A stretch of 27,000 nucleotides of DNA from Verrucomicrobia bacterium TMED56. GTDB lineage: Bacteria > Verrucomicrobiota > Verrucomicrobiia > Opitutales > Seribacteraceae. The stretch is taken from NCBI GenBank assembly GCA_002167265.1, contig NHDJ01000026.1, positions 1 to 27,000 on the forward strand, written 5' to 3'. A program made the translations under genes and the position numbers. Position 1 is the first letter of the stretch, and each line of letters begins with the position of its first letter. Below the pieces are notes generated by a model. It was not told the origin of the DNA. It worked only from the letters and a program-made list of their open reading frames with translations, and ran no database searches. Of this stretch, positions 8,221 to 16,521 are shown piece by piece.

Positions 8221-10332
8221 TTATTGGTTTAATAGTTTTATAGAAATTCTACTTACTTCAAAAATCTCTTCTACTGGAATTGGAGATTTATCACCTTTAG
8301 AAATTGAATAAATAAAAGCTTTGACACAAGCTTTTTGACCTTTATCTTGTTGCCATAAATTCATCTTTTTAAATCCATTCCAACCAAAACCAACTAATTT
8401 TTGATAATTGTCTAGCTGTAGAATTCCCCCTTGCGCAAATACCTCTAATCTTTCTTTGGGAAAAGATTTTGAACCATTGGCATAATAGTGAATTGTAGCA
8501 ACTGAACCATCTTTAAATCTTAATTGTATATCAGCAGTATCTTTTGTTGAACTATCCATAAATTGAATTTTATAGTTAGTGATAGTTTTGCCTACCAAAA
8601 AACGTAATAAATCTATAAAATGACATGCCTCGCCAATAATACGTCCTCCACCAATCTTTGAGTCCTGGATCCAGTGATCATTAGAAATTTTTCCTGCATT
8701 AACAGTCATTATCATTGTTTTAGGACCTTTAATATTTTCTAACAACATTTTTATTTTTTGGACCTGAGGTGCAAAACGACGATTAAAACCAACCATTAAA
8801 ATTTTTGATGGAGAATATGTAGACTCAATCTTATTCAATTCTTCTAATGTCAAACACAATGGTTTTTCAACAAACACATGCTTTTGAGTTTTTAAAGCTT
8901 TAATAACAAAATCTGCATGAGTGTTGTGCCTTGTAGCAATCACAACTGCATCAGTTGTTTTGTCACTAAGTAAACGATCGCTGTCAGTTGTGGTTTCTGA
9001 AAAACCGTACTTGCTTCCCACATGAACACCACTTACTCCATTATGTGATGCTACACTATTTAATTCTACACCCGTAGCTTTAAATGATGGAATTAATACT
9101 GATGCCGCATAATTGCCTGATCCTAAAAAACTTACTTTTATTTTGTTTAAAATTTTATTATTGATAGATTTTTTTATATTATTGTCAGTTGATAATAAAA
9201 CTTTTCTTGTATCATCTGTTATCTCTATACCAGGATATGTTAGTAGAATTCCAAGGGAAGACTCATTGCTAACGACAAGTTTATATGCTTTTTCAGCTTC
9301 ATTTATATCAAACTGATGTGATATTAATTGTTTAACATTTAATGCACCTGTAGCCATCATATCTAATACAGCTTCAAAATTACGCTGTTCTGTCCAGCGC
9401 ACAAAACCTATTGGATAATCTTGACCTTTCTCTTCGTAGCTTGGGTCATATCGACCGGGTCCATAGGAAGCTGAAACCTGAAATATCAATTCTTTTTTAA
9501 AAAAATCATCTCTTGATAACTTAAGTCCTGTCACTCCAACTAATACTATCCGACCACGTTTCCTGCACATTTGTGCCGCTTGATGTACTGGCCGATCACT
9601 TGTCGTTGAAGCTGTTATAATTACAGCATCAACACCACGACCACGTGAAAAAATATCAGCAATTGCTAATGGATCGTCTTTATTAAGATCTACTAATTCA
9701 GCTCCAAATTTTTTTGCAAGTAAGAGTTTGTTTTGATCAAAGTCTAACCCTAAAACCCTACAGCCATTAGCTTTTAGTAGTTGAACTGTCATTAAGCCAA
9801 CTAAACCAAGACCTATAACTACAATCGTCTCACCTAGTGTTGGTTTAACTAAGCGTATTCCTTGTAATGCAACTGCTCCAAGAATTGTAAAAGATGCCTC
9901 TTCATCAGAAACTTTATTTGGGACTTTTGCACAAAGATTTATTGGAACATTCACAACCTCGGCATGTTTACCATTTGAAACAACTCTGTCGCCCTTATTA
10001 AAGTTATTAACTTCACACCCTACTTCATGCACAACGCCAACGTTACAATAACCTAAGGGTAGCGGTTGATCTATTTTGTTAAATACTGCTTCAATAGTTG
10101 GCATTAAACCGTCTGTTAAAACTTTATCAATAACCATTTTTACTTTTTCGGGTTGTTGACGTGCTTTTTTTATCAATCCTGCTTTACCAAATTCTACCAA
10201 CATTCGTTCTGTACCAGCTGAGATCAAAGTTTTTGATGTTTTTATTAGTAATGATTTTGGTAAAATGTTTGGCACAGGTATCTCATCAACTTTTGTTGAT
10301 CCTGTTTTTAATGATTGAATTATTTGTTTCAT
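8221..10332 (-). CDS. two-domain oxidoreductase: MDR alcohol dehydrogenase fused to Gfo/Idh/MocA
   Basis: A natural fusion of 703 residues. Residues 1 to about 370 form a medium-chain zinc-type dehydrogenase/reductase with LISAGTER (37-43), LGYCNVGVV (93-101) and NAD(P)-binding GLGLVGL (174-180). The structural-zinc cysteine cluster is absent, as is usual for this subgroup. After a linker of about 25 residues, residues 398-703 form a Gfo/Idh/MocA domain with GSGNYA (404-409), VFVEKPLCL (486-494) and GGGRIIGEACHFIDLLRFL carrying the substrate-side His. Such fusions are recurrent neighbours of heparinase II/III genes in exopolysaccharide loci. A plausible role is two-step oxidation/reduction of a sugar intermediate, but the substrate is unknown. 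Its TAA is followed in the same frame by TCT and the TTG start of the heparinase gene. It starts 151 bp after hisF2. Confidence 0.92.
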   Translation of the reverse strand: MKQIIQSLKTGSTKVDEIPVPNILPKSLLIKTSKTLISAGTERMLVEFGKAGLIKKARQQPEKVKMVIDKVLTDGLMPTIEAVFNKIDQPLPLGYCNVGVVHEVGCEVNNFNKGDRVVSNGKHAEVVNVPINLCAKVPNKVSDEEASFTILGAVALQGIRLVKPTLGETIVVIGLGLVGLMTVQLLKANGCRVLGLDFDQNKLLLAKKFGAELVDLNKDDPLAIADIFSRGRGVDAVIITASTTSDRPVHQAAQMCRKRGRIVLVGVTGLKLSRDDFFKKELIFQVSASYGPGRYDPSYEEKGQDYPIGFVRWTEQRNFEAVLDMMATGALNVKQLISHQFDINEAEKAYKLVVSNESSLGILLTYPGIEITDDTRKVLLSTDNNIKKSINNKILNKIKVSFLGSGNYAASVLIPSFKATGVELNSVASHNGVSGVHVGSKYGFSETTTDSDRLLSDKTTDAVVIATRHNTHADFVIKALKTQKHVFVEKPLCLTLEELNKIESTYSPSKILMVGFNRRFAPQVQKIKMLLENIKGPKTMIMTVNAGKISNDHWIQDSKIGGGRIIGEACHFIDLLRFLVGKTITNYKIQFMDSSTKDTADIQLRFKDGSVATIHYYANGSKSFPKERLEVFAQGGILQLDNYQKLVGFGWNGFKKMNLWQQDKGQKACVKAFIYSISKGDKSPIPVEEIFEVSRISIKLLNQ

Positions 10333-10483
10333 AATTTAATTAAATATTATATCTGTTAGTTTTATTCTATGAATATTATTAATCAAGTATTCAGCTTTAT
10401 TTATAATTATAATTTTTTTACTGATATTAAACAGGTATTTTTAGGACTCACAAAGCTATTTATAAATTTATTGCGTAGAGATG
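10333..10483 (-). promoter_or_regulatory. intercistronic gap with possible internal promoter
   Basis: At 151 bp this is the longest gap inside the leftward operon; neighbouring genes overlap or nearly touch. On the minus strand a TATAAT reads from 10411 to 10406, inside the 12-base palindrome 10401-10412. The -35 position (around 10429-10434) is poor. I see no GC-rich hairpin with a T tract, so there is no good terminator for hisF2. It may hold a secondary promoter for the dehydrogenase-heparinase-wecBC part; this is weak evidence. Confidence 0.25.
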
Positions 10484-11254
10484 TTAGCAATTATCATTAG
10501 ATAATTTATTTATTTCATCTTGAGTAAAGTAGTTAATCAACACAGCTTTATAAATACCTTTAAAAACGAAAAGACTACCTGCGGCAGCACCAATAATTTT
10601 GTAATGGTCAATTAGCTCAAAAATATGATCTTTGGAACCTGCGCCACCGAGGACTGTAATTGGTATATTTACAGCTTCACGTACTTTTTCAACCAGATTT
10701 AAATCATAACCTTTCATAACTCCATCGTTATCAATTGAATTTATGACAATTTCACCAGCTCCACAATCTTCGATCTGTTGCAATAATTTATCTAGATTAT
10801 GTTTAATTTTTTGTTTACCATTTTTTGTAAACACTTCATAATTACCAAAAAAATTTTTTTTTACATCAATTATAGCAACAACACTTTGGCTACCAATAAC
10901 TTGTGCTATTGAAGTAATAAGTGATGTATTTTCAATAATTGCACTACTTAAAGCAATTTTTTCAACACCTAATTCAATAATTCTACTTGCCTGCTCAACA
11001 CTTTTAATTCCGCCTCCAAAGCAAAGGGGCATACGACATTCAAAGGCTAGTTTTTCAATAAGAGAATAATCTGGCTCTATATTTTTAACAGATGCGTCAA
11101 TGTCAAGTATTATCATTTCATCAACTTCTTTTTCATTAAACAATTTTACTGTATTAATAGGATCACCGACATATTTTGGATTTGTAAAATTAACTGTTTT
11201 TACCAACCCTTTATTTTGAATTAATAAACAAGGTATAATTCTTGATCTTAACAT
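10484..11254 (-). CDS. wbuZ: HisF2/WbuZ-type acetamidino-modification subunit
   Basis: A (beta/alpha)8 barrel of 256 residues, homologous to the cyclase subunit of imidazole glycerol phosphate synthase. It has the paired phosphate-binding segments FGGGIKS (79-85) and LGGAGS in the C-terminal half, and ends at the normal length. Of the two HisF catalytic aspartates, Asp130 is kept (AIIDVKK), but position 11 is Leu (IIPCLLI where HisF has CLD). This argues against histidine biosynthesis and for the HisF2/WbuZ/AglZ class that relays ammonia to a sugar amidotransferase. It overlaps hisH2 by 7 bp and lies two genes after wbuX. Together they should convert an acetamido group of a nucleotide sugar to acetamidino. 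The symbol is by analogy to the E. coli wbu genes. Confidence 0.88.
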   Translation of the reverse strand: MLRSRIIPCLLIQNKGLVKTVNFTNPKYVGDPINTVKLFNEKEVDEMIILDIDASVKNIEPDYSLIEKLAFECRMPLCFGGGIKSVEQASRIIELGVEKIALSSAIIENTSLITSIAQVIGSQSVVAIIDVKKNFFGNYEVFTKNGKQKIKHNLDKLLQQIEDCGAGEIVINSIDNDGVMKGYDLNLVEKVREAVNIPITVLGGAGSKDHIFELIDHYKIIGAAAGSLFVFKGIYKAVLINYFTQDEINKLSNDNC

Positions 11255-11862
11255 TCTGAAAAATTTTTAAGAACATTTATACCATTTGAATGGCTTTTTT
11301 CAGGATGAAATTGTAAACCATAAATATTATCTTTACATACAGCTGAGGCAAACTCTGATCCATAATTTGTTATACCTAAATGATATTTTTGATGACAAAA
11401 AAAATGATAAGAATGTAAAAAATAAAATCCTTTATTTTTATTAATGTTATTAAATATTGAGTGATTTTTTAGGGGTTGAACTTTGTTCCAACCCATGTGA
11501 GGTAATTTTGGTTTGTGTTGCAAGTTAAGTTCGTCTATCTTTATAACTCTACTATTCTCAAACCAGCATAAACCACTTTCTTTTCCTTCCTCACTGCCAC
11601 ATGCCATCATTTGCATTCCTACACATATACCTAACACAGGAACATGCTTCTCAAGCACTTGTCTATCTAAAATCTCTCTCATCCCTGAGTTATTAAGTCG
11701 AGACATTGAGTCATCAAATGCACCTACGCCAGCTAGAATAATTTTATTTGCCTCTTCTAACTGTCGTGAATTTTTAATTATTGAAACATTAATGTTTAAG
11801 AGCTTATATATATTTAATATTGCTTTGATGTTACCGGCGCCATAATCAACAATAGCAATCAT
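11248..11862 (-). CDS. wbuY: HisH2/WbuY-type glutamine amidotransferase subunit
   Basis: A class I glutamine amidotransferase of 204 residues, homologous to HisH. The catalytic triad is visible: Cys80 in VLGICVGMQMM, and His186 and Glu188 in LQFHPEKS. The HisH signatures IVDYGAGN (4-11), GVGAFDDSM and LPHMGWNKV are also present. It hydrolyses glutamine and should feed ammonia through HisF2 to the WbuX-type protein. Its ATG overlaps the TGA of wbuX in the ATGA arrangement (4 bp), and its end overlaps hisF2 by 7 bp, so the three subunits are probably made in fixed proportion. There are no other his genes nearby, which favours the sugar-modification role over histidine synthesis. Confidence 0.9.
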   Translation of the reverse strand: MIAIVDYGAGNIKAILNIYKLLNINVSIIKNSRQLEEANKIILAGVGAFDDSMSRLNNSGMREILDRQVLEKHVPVLGICVGMQMMACGSEEGKESGLCWFENSRVIKIDELNLQHKPKLPHMGWNKVQPLKNHSIFNNINKNKGFYFLHSYHFFCHQKYHLGITNYGSEFASAVCKDNIYGLQFHPEKSHSNGINVLKNFSEC

Positions 11863-12989
11863 CGTTTACCGCCTTTCTCAACACCAAGTATTCGAAGAAT
11901 TTTGGCACCTATTGAATATATCCACATTTGATTTTTATAATCTTTATAAGTTTTATTTTTACTTTCAAAATATGTAAGAAGTTGATCCTCGCTAATATCA
12001 AGCTTATTAGCAATATATTTAAAATCTTCTCTTAATGAATATGAGTCAAAAGTGGGTGATTGCAGACGATCCAATGCCTCAGTCCTAGTCATCTGATCGG
12101 TCAATATTAAACTTGAATACTGAACTTTACGACAATCGTAGCCAAACTTCTGGGGCAACCAATATGACTCGTAAAATCGAGTGAAACGGGATTCAAAATG
12201 TTTCTGGGGATATCGCTGAAACTCATAATTATCAACTAAAAATTGTGTAGCATCCTCTTTATTATATTTTACATAATCTAGAGGTCGATAAACTTTTATT
12301 CCTTTATAATAAGGTAAAAAAACCTTATGCCAAAGAATATTGGTTAAAGGGAATTTTTTAAGCGGGTATTTGCCAAATAAATTATGAATATCTTTTATCT
12401 GAGTTGAGTCTGATTGATAATACATCCATTCCAAAGGATTTCTTATACATTCTGTTGAGTAATTTCCACCTGTTAAAATATGTTTCACATTATAATTATT
12501 TGCGAATTTATACATTGTGGCAAAGAATGCATGATCCTGAGGCGTATCAATATGAGAAACTCCAGATTTAAAAAAAGATAGCTGCAAATCTTTCATCTCT
12601 TCCCAATCAATGACTTCCGTAAAGAGATCTAGTTTGAGTTTATCAACTAATTTTTCAATATTATTAATAGCTTGTTGTGAGTTCCAACCTGCATCAACAT
12701 GAAATACCAATGGTCTTAAACCAAATTTCACTTTAGCTAAATAAACTAAATAAGAACTATCTATACCACCGCTCATTCCAATTATACAATCGAAATCTTT
12801 TCCTTCACCAGATAATTTCATTTGATTTATTATCTTACTTAATTTATTTTTCTTTTTAGTGTCATCTTCTAAAAATGGTTTAATGTATTTTTTAAATGAA
12901 TTACAATGATCACAAACGCCCATGTTATCAAAAGTTATTGAGGAGTCTGTCTCATCCATAACACAGTTTGCACAAATTTTATTTGACAT
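11859..12989 (-). CDS. wbuX: N-acetyl sugar amidotransferase (WbuX/PseA/WbpG type)
   Basis: A 376-residue PP-loop ATP pyrophosphatase. The N-terminal treble-clef-like zinc site has CxxC pairs at Cys6/Cys9 and Cys26/Cys29. The PP-loop SGGIDSSYL lies at 73-81 and activates the substrate carbonyl by adenylation. These are the hallmarks of the WbuX/WbpG/PseA family, which uses ammonia from the HisH2-HisF2 pair to turn an N-acetyl into an N-acetamidino group on a sugar. It begins 39 bp after the GT2 gene and is coupled to hisH2 by an ATGA overlap. The target sugar may be the ManNAc(A) derivative made by WecB/WecC or another amino sugar in the repeat; the sequence does not decide. Confidence 0.92.
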   Translation of the reverse strand: MSNKICANCVMDETDSSITFDNMGVCDHCNSFKKYIKPFLEDDTKKKNKLSKIINQMKLSGEGKDFDCIIGMSGGIDSSYLVYLAKVKFGLRPLVFHVDAGWNSQQAINNIEKLVDKLKLDLFTEVIDWEEMKDLQLSFFKSGVSHIDTPQDHAFFATMYKFANNYNVKHILTGGNYSTECIRNPLEWMYYQSDSTQIKDIHNLFGKYPLKKFPLTNILWHKVFLPYYKGIKVYRPLDYVKYNKEDATQFLVDNYEFQRYPQKHFESRFTRFYESYWLPQKFGYDCRKVQYSSLILTDQMTRTEALDRLQSPTFDSYSLREDFKYIANKLDISEDQLLTYFESKNKTYKDYKNQMWIYSIGAKILRILGVEKGGKR

Positions 12990-13028
12990 ATTTTAATACT
13001 ATAAATTAACAAAACATATTTATATAGA

Positions 13029-13850
13029 TTAAATTAACGAAATATACTTTCTATAGATTTTATGAGATTTTTTAGCAATATTCCATTTTTTTTTAGGTAA
13101 AATATTTTTTGTTGTAGAATGACAGCGGTGCAATACTTTTATTGATGGTTCATAAAATTTTTTTAGCCCTTTATCAGACAGTTGCTTACTTAAAAAAAAT
13201 TCTTCATAGTACATAAAACATGGAGCCCATAGGTTTTTAAAATTTTTAAAAAACAAAGGGCCCAATATATAAAGTGCCCCATAACCTTGGTATATTTCTC
13301 CTGCATTTTTAAAATTTTTTTCATCATTCCTAGATGTAAAAAAATTTGTAAGTTTTGATATCTTTAACAAAACCAAAGAAAGATAATAGTTTAAATAATA
13401 AAAATCATATATTAACTCTCTAATAATACTAATTTTACTGATCACATGGGGATTTTGATAAAACCCATCAAGTGTTTTAATATTAGGTGAAATTACTGGA
13501 TATTTATTAAATAAATTTTTTTTATTTTTTATTGATTTAATAAAATTTGATGGAAAAAAAACATCATTGTTTCCTATAATTATATATTGACATTGTTTAC
13601 AATTTTCTCTTAGCCAATTTATACCGATATTTAACCCTTTAAAATATCCAACATTTTTTTTATTAAAAATAAATTTAATATTATTTGATTTTTTTGAATA
13701 AGTTTTAAGAATTTTTTGATTAAGTTTATTAGATGCATTGTCTATAATTACAATTTTAACAAATTTATAATTCTGTTTTGCTATCGAATGGATAGCTTTA
13801 AGAGTTAAATTTGAATTGTTATAATTTGTCAATACAAATGCAAATTTCAT
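13029..13850 (-). CDS. glycosyltransferase family 2
   Basis: A GT-A fold inverting glycosyltransferase of 273 residues. FVLTNYNN (5-12) starts the nucleotide-binding fold, VIIDNAS (34-40) carries the first acidic residue, KNVGYFKGLNIGI (65-77) matches the NxGxxxxxN-type helix of rhamnosyl/galactofuranosyl-type family members, and IIGNNDVFF (91-99) is the DxD-equivalent metal site. HRCHSTT near the C-terminus matches the conserved GH/RH segment of this group. It is the first gene of the leftward operon that goes on to wbuXYZ and divergent from the methyltransferase at 13907. The donor sugar is unknown. The C-terminal region is Lys-rich, typical of the AT-rich flanks. Confidence 0.85.
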   Translation of the reverse strand: MKFAFVLTNYNNSNLTLKAIHSIAKQNYKFVKIVIIDNASNKLNQKILKTYSKKSNNIKFIFNKKNVGYFKGLNIGINWLRENCKQCQYIIIGNNDVFFPSNFIKSIKNKKNLFNKYPVISPNIKTLDGFYQNPHVISKISIIRELIYDFYYLNYYLSLVLLKISKLTNFFTSRNDEKNFKNAGEIYQGYGALYILGPLFFKNFKNLWAPCFMYYEEFFLSKQLSDKGLKKFYEPSIKVLHRCHSTTKNILPKKKWNIAKKSHKIYRKYISLI

Positions 13851-13906
13851 AAGATAATACTTTTAAATATACTTTTTTAACATATATAATAGATTATACA
13901 TAAAAA
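13851..13906. promoter_or_regulatory. short divergent intergenic region
   Basis: These 56 bp separate the leftward GT2 gene from the rightward methyltransferase gene, so both transcription units should start here. It is nearly all A+T. I cannot choose -10 and -35 boxes with confidence, nor a clear Shine-Dalgarno sequence for either gene. Confidence 0.3.
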
Positions 13907-14605
13907 ATGTTGTACTTAAAAAAAATTATAAAATTTCTAAAACAATTACTATTGTTTCAATTTCTTAAAATAAAATATAAAAAAAATGCACATCCAAAAA
14001 TATTTGAGTGGAACTGGGATAAAAAAAATTTCAATCGTATAGCGGTAGTAAATTTTCTAATAGCCAAAACTGGTGGTTTGAATTCCAAATATCTTGAGAT
14101 TGGATGTCAATCTAATACATTATTCAACTCAGTTGCTTCAATAAAAAAAACTGGTGTAGATCCTGTGAGTGGAGGAACTCATCAAATGACATCTGATGAT
14201 TTTTTTTTATCAAATAAAGAAAAATTTAATGTTATTTTTATTGATGGTTTGCATCAATATCAGCAAGTTCGTAAAGATACAATTAATTCACTAAATAGTT
14301 TAGAAGATGGCGGCTGGGTTGCTTTTCATGATTTTTTACCAACTAACTGGAAAGAGCAACACATACCACGTTTAAATAGTGACTGGACAGGTGATTGCTG
14401 GAAATTAGCTATTGAATTAACTCATGCGCAAAACCTGGATTTCAAAATAATAAAAATTGATAATGGAGTTGGTATATTGCAAAAAAAATCGTCGGATTGG
14501 TTTATTCCTGATTTATCTAAAAATTTAAAAACAGCTGGATTTGAAAAATTTATGGAGAACGTAGAAAAAATGCCTCTTTATTCATTTTATGAAGCTTTAA
14601 AATAA
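13907..14605 (+). CDS. class I SAM-dependent methyltransferase (Methyltransf_24-like)
   Basis: A 232-residue predicted methyltransferase. After a basic, hydrophobic N-terminus (1-25) that could associate with membrane, the SAM-binding motif I is YLEIGCQSN (62-70), the acidic loop GVDP (83-86) follows, and FIDGLHQYQQVRKD (111-124) is the characteristic IDGxHxYxxVxxD segment of the Methyltransf_24 type. HDFLP (141-145) supplies the post-motif region. It lies alone on the plus strand between two leftward operons. It probably O- or N-methylates a sugar of the repeat unit or a nucleotide-sugar precursor; the substrate is not readable. Confidence 0.8.
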   Translation: MLYLKKIIKFLKQLLLFQFLKIKYKKNAHPKIFEWNWDKKNFNRIAVVNFLIAKTGGLNSKYLEIGCQSNTLFNSVASIKKTGVDPVSGGTHQMTSDDFFLSNKEKFNVIFIDGLHQYQQVRKDTINSLNSLEDGGWVAFHDFLPTNWKEQHIPRLNSDWTGDCWKLAIELTHAQNLDFKIIKIDNGVGILQKKSSDWFIPDLSKNLKTAGFEKFMENVEKMPLYSFYEALK

Positions 14606-14633
14606 TTTTGAGAAAAATTTAAACTTTTCTTGC

Positions 14634-15605
14634 TTAATATACAAGGTCTATACCCACAATAATTAATAACATATATAAAAGCTTTAATATTATGTTGGGT
14701 CTAATCTTTGAACAAATAAAAGAAAACAAACCTAATATAAAAATACTTCCAATCCCCCATAACCGGTCACTTAGATATTGAGAAAAAGAAAATAAAATTA
14801 AACTAAAAGTAGCAAATAAACTTATAAAAAAAGATCTATCAAATAATCTAAGATCAGTGTCAATTAATCGGTTCCAATATTTTATGCGCCAATAACTGTA
14901 ACTTATAAGGGTTAATAAAGAAAAAAAGACAGTAAATCTCATAAATCCTACATCATATCCCTGTAAATTATAAAAACGTGATAGTTTTCCTAATACCAAA
15001 TCTTCAATATTTGAGATGTTGTTAAAAAAGAAAGCGAAAAATATTAATGTAAATAAAATCAAATATCTTGTACCAAAGAAAACAATGCCAATAATCACTG
15101 AAATATGAAAAGATGTTCCGACTAATAATAATAAAATACTTGTTTTCATCATTTTAAATTTATTATAAAATATAAAAGCCCAGGATAAACAAACTACAGC
15201 AAGACCATTGCGTAATAAGGAAATATCATTACCAAAATTTAATAAAAAGTATGCTGGTAAAGCATAATAGAGACTAACTCCTAAAGAATGAAACCATATA
15301 ACATTTAATAATACAACTAAGAATATTATAATGTATCGAAATTCAAAGAAATCAAATCCAAAACTTTTAAAAATTGACATCAAAAATACATAACCCCACT
15401 CACCATAAACACCTGTCCAATTATAATATTTAAATTTGTAATTAAACAAATCTAAGAAAAATGGAGTTTCCTCAAACATCAATGCATAGCTCCCCAGATC
15501 TTGAAGTACCAGGTTAGAAAAAAAATGAGTTAATAAAATGGAAAAAGTGAAAGCTATTAAAAATAATTGAATTGAATTATATGAATTAACATTTTTAATC
15601 ATCAT
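14634..15605 (-). CDS. EpsG-family polysaccharide polymerase (Wzy-like)
   Basis: A membrane protein of 323 residues with about nine to ten hydrophobic spans. The central segment DISLLRNGLAVVCLSWAFIF matches the arginine-containing (I/L)RxGLA motif typical of EpsG-type polymerases, and a loop with NWTGVYGEWGYVF early in the protein fits the acidic/aromatic periplasmic loop E-x-G(Y). Such proteins polymerise undecaprenyl-linked repeat units at the periplasmic face. Two tandem ATG codons (15605 and 15602) are possible starts. It is the last gene of the 20128-14634 leftward unit and converges with the methyltransferase gene 28 bp away. It is the only polymerase candidate in the window. Confidence 0.75.
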   Translation of the reverse strand: MMIKNVNSYNSIQLFLIAFTFSILLTHFFSNLVLQDLGSYALMFEETPFFLDLFNYKFKYYNWTGVYGEWGYVFLMSIFKSFGFDFFEFRYIIIFLVVLLNVIWFHSLGVSLYYALPAYFLLNFGNDISLLRNGLAVVCLSWAFIFYNKFKMMKTSILLLLVGTSFHISVIIGIVFFGTRYLILFTLIFFAFFFNNISNIEDLVLGKLSRFYNLQGYDVGFMRFTVFFSLLTLISYSYWRIKYWNRLIDTDLRLFDRSFFISLFATFSLILFSFSQYLSDRLWGIGSIFILGLFSFICSKIRPNIILKLLYMLLIIVGIDLVY

Positions 15606-15651
15606 CTTAAGAATTTATAATCTACAAAAATTTATTTCATCATCAACTATA

Positions 15652-16494
15652 CTAAGTTAACTTTTTAAAAATAAAATATATTTTTTGAATTAAATACTTT
15701 AGATTTAAAATTAATGAAATTTTTTTTCTATAATAATTATATGACCTATGACTCATTACTTGTATATACTTATCAATTTTAAAATTGGCAATTTTTTCGT
15801 AATCAATTTTTTTTTTCCAAGTAACAAAATTGAAGCTTATTTGATCTCTTACACTATATTTGTCAATCTCAGACCACCAAAACTCCATTAGTGACTTGAT
15901 ACTTCTGTTATTATGTTTGCGCAAAATAAATCTACATTGCATTAAACCATTATTTTTAGGATATTTTAATTTTTTGTATCTTTTTACTTGATTTTCTATG
16001 ACTTTTGGGTCGTCCAAACCCCAAAATTGGCATTCTTTTGCCTCTTTGTAAATGCAATTTCGATTGCTATGCTCAAACATAGTCAACAAATTTTTGCTTT
16101 TTTTAAAACTTTTAATCAATGAAAATATTTTATTTTTAAGCAAAATATTAGAGTCAATACATAAGCTGTACTCATAAGAACTAAAAAAAATATGAGGTAA
16201 AATTTTAAAAATCTTAGCTGTTCTTCTTGGATCTCTATAAATAAAGTCAATCTTAATTATATTCCAAAAATGAGATTTTAAATAATTATCACTTAAAAAA
16301 ATAAAATCTACATCCTTAAGCTTAATTTTTTGCTTAATAATAAAGTCATAATTATTAGTTAAATAACTATATATTACAAATTTATTTTTACTTTTTTTTT
16401 GTACAGCTTTAATTTGTTTGATAATTAACTTTATCTTTGTATCATTTAATTTATTTTTTAAATTTTTCAAATATTTATTATTTAATCTATTCAT
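15652..16494 (-). CDS. DUF616 (TOD1/MUCI70-like) glycosyltransferase-like protein
   Basis: A 280-residue protein rich in Lys. The pattern DFIYRDPRRTAKIFKILPH (83-101), CIDSNILLK (112-120, a DxN-type metal/nucleotide site), FEHSNRNCIYKEA (140-152) and RDQISFNFV (216-224) follows the order seen in DUF616 proteins, which in plants include the TOD1/MUCI70 glycosyltransferase-like group. A bacterial member in a polysaccharide locus is likely a GT-A type glycosyltransferase. There is no signal peptide or clear membrane span. It lies 46 bp upstream of the EpsG-like gene and 27 bp after the methyltransferase gene, inside one leftward unit. The assignment is by motif recall and the exact sugar is unknown. 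Confidence 0.65.
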   Translation of the reverse strand: MNRLNNKYLKNLKNKLNDTKIKLIIKQIKAVQKKSKNKFVIYSYLTNNYDFIIKQKIKLKDVDFIFLSDNYLKSHFWNIIKIDFIYRDPRRTAKIFKILPHIFFSSYEYSLCIDSNILLKNKIFSLIKSFKKSKNLLTMFEHSNRNCIYKEAKECQFWGLDDPKVIENQVKRYKKLKYPKNNGLMQCRFILRKHNNRSIKSLMEFWWSEIDKYSVRDQISFNFVTWKKKIDYEKIANFKIDKYIQVMSHRSYNYYRKKISLILNLKYLIQKIYFIFKKLT

Positions 16495-16521
16495 AATTAA
16501 ATGGCGGTTAATGATACTTTA

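Noticed and set aside
11513..11845. Open frame of 110 codons on the plus strand opposite hisH2
   Set aside because: It is antisense to a gene with intact catalytic residues and has no recognisable protein pattern; other open frames opposite wecB, the heparinase-like gene, the two-domain oxidoreductase and the aminotransferase are rejected for the same reason.
10484..11862. HisH and HisF as part of a histidine operon
   Set aside because: There are no other his genes, HisF Asp11 is Leu, and the pair is coupled to a WbuX-type sugar amidotransferase.
14606..14633. AGAAAA/TTTTCT inverted repeat between the convergent methyltransferase and EpsG-like genes
   Set aside because: It is a 6-bp AT-rich stem with an 8-base loop and no adjoining T tract in either direction.
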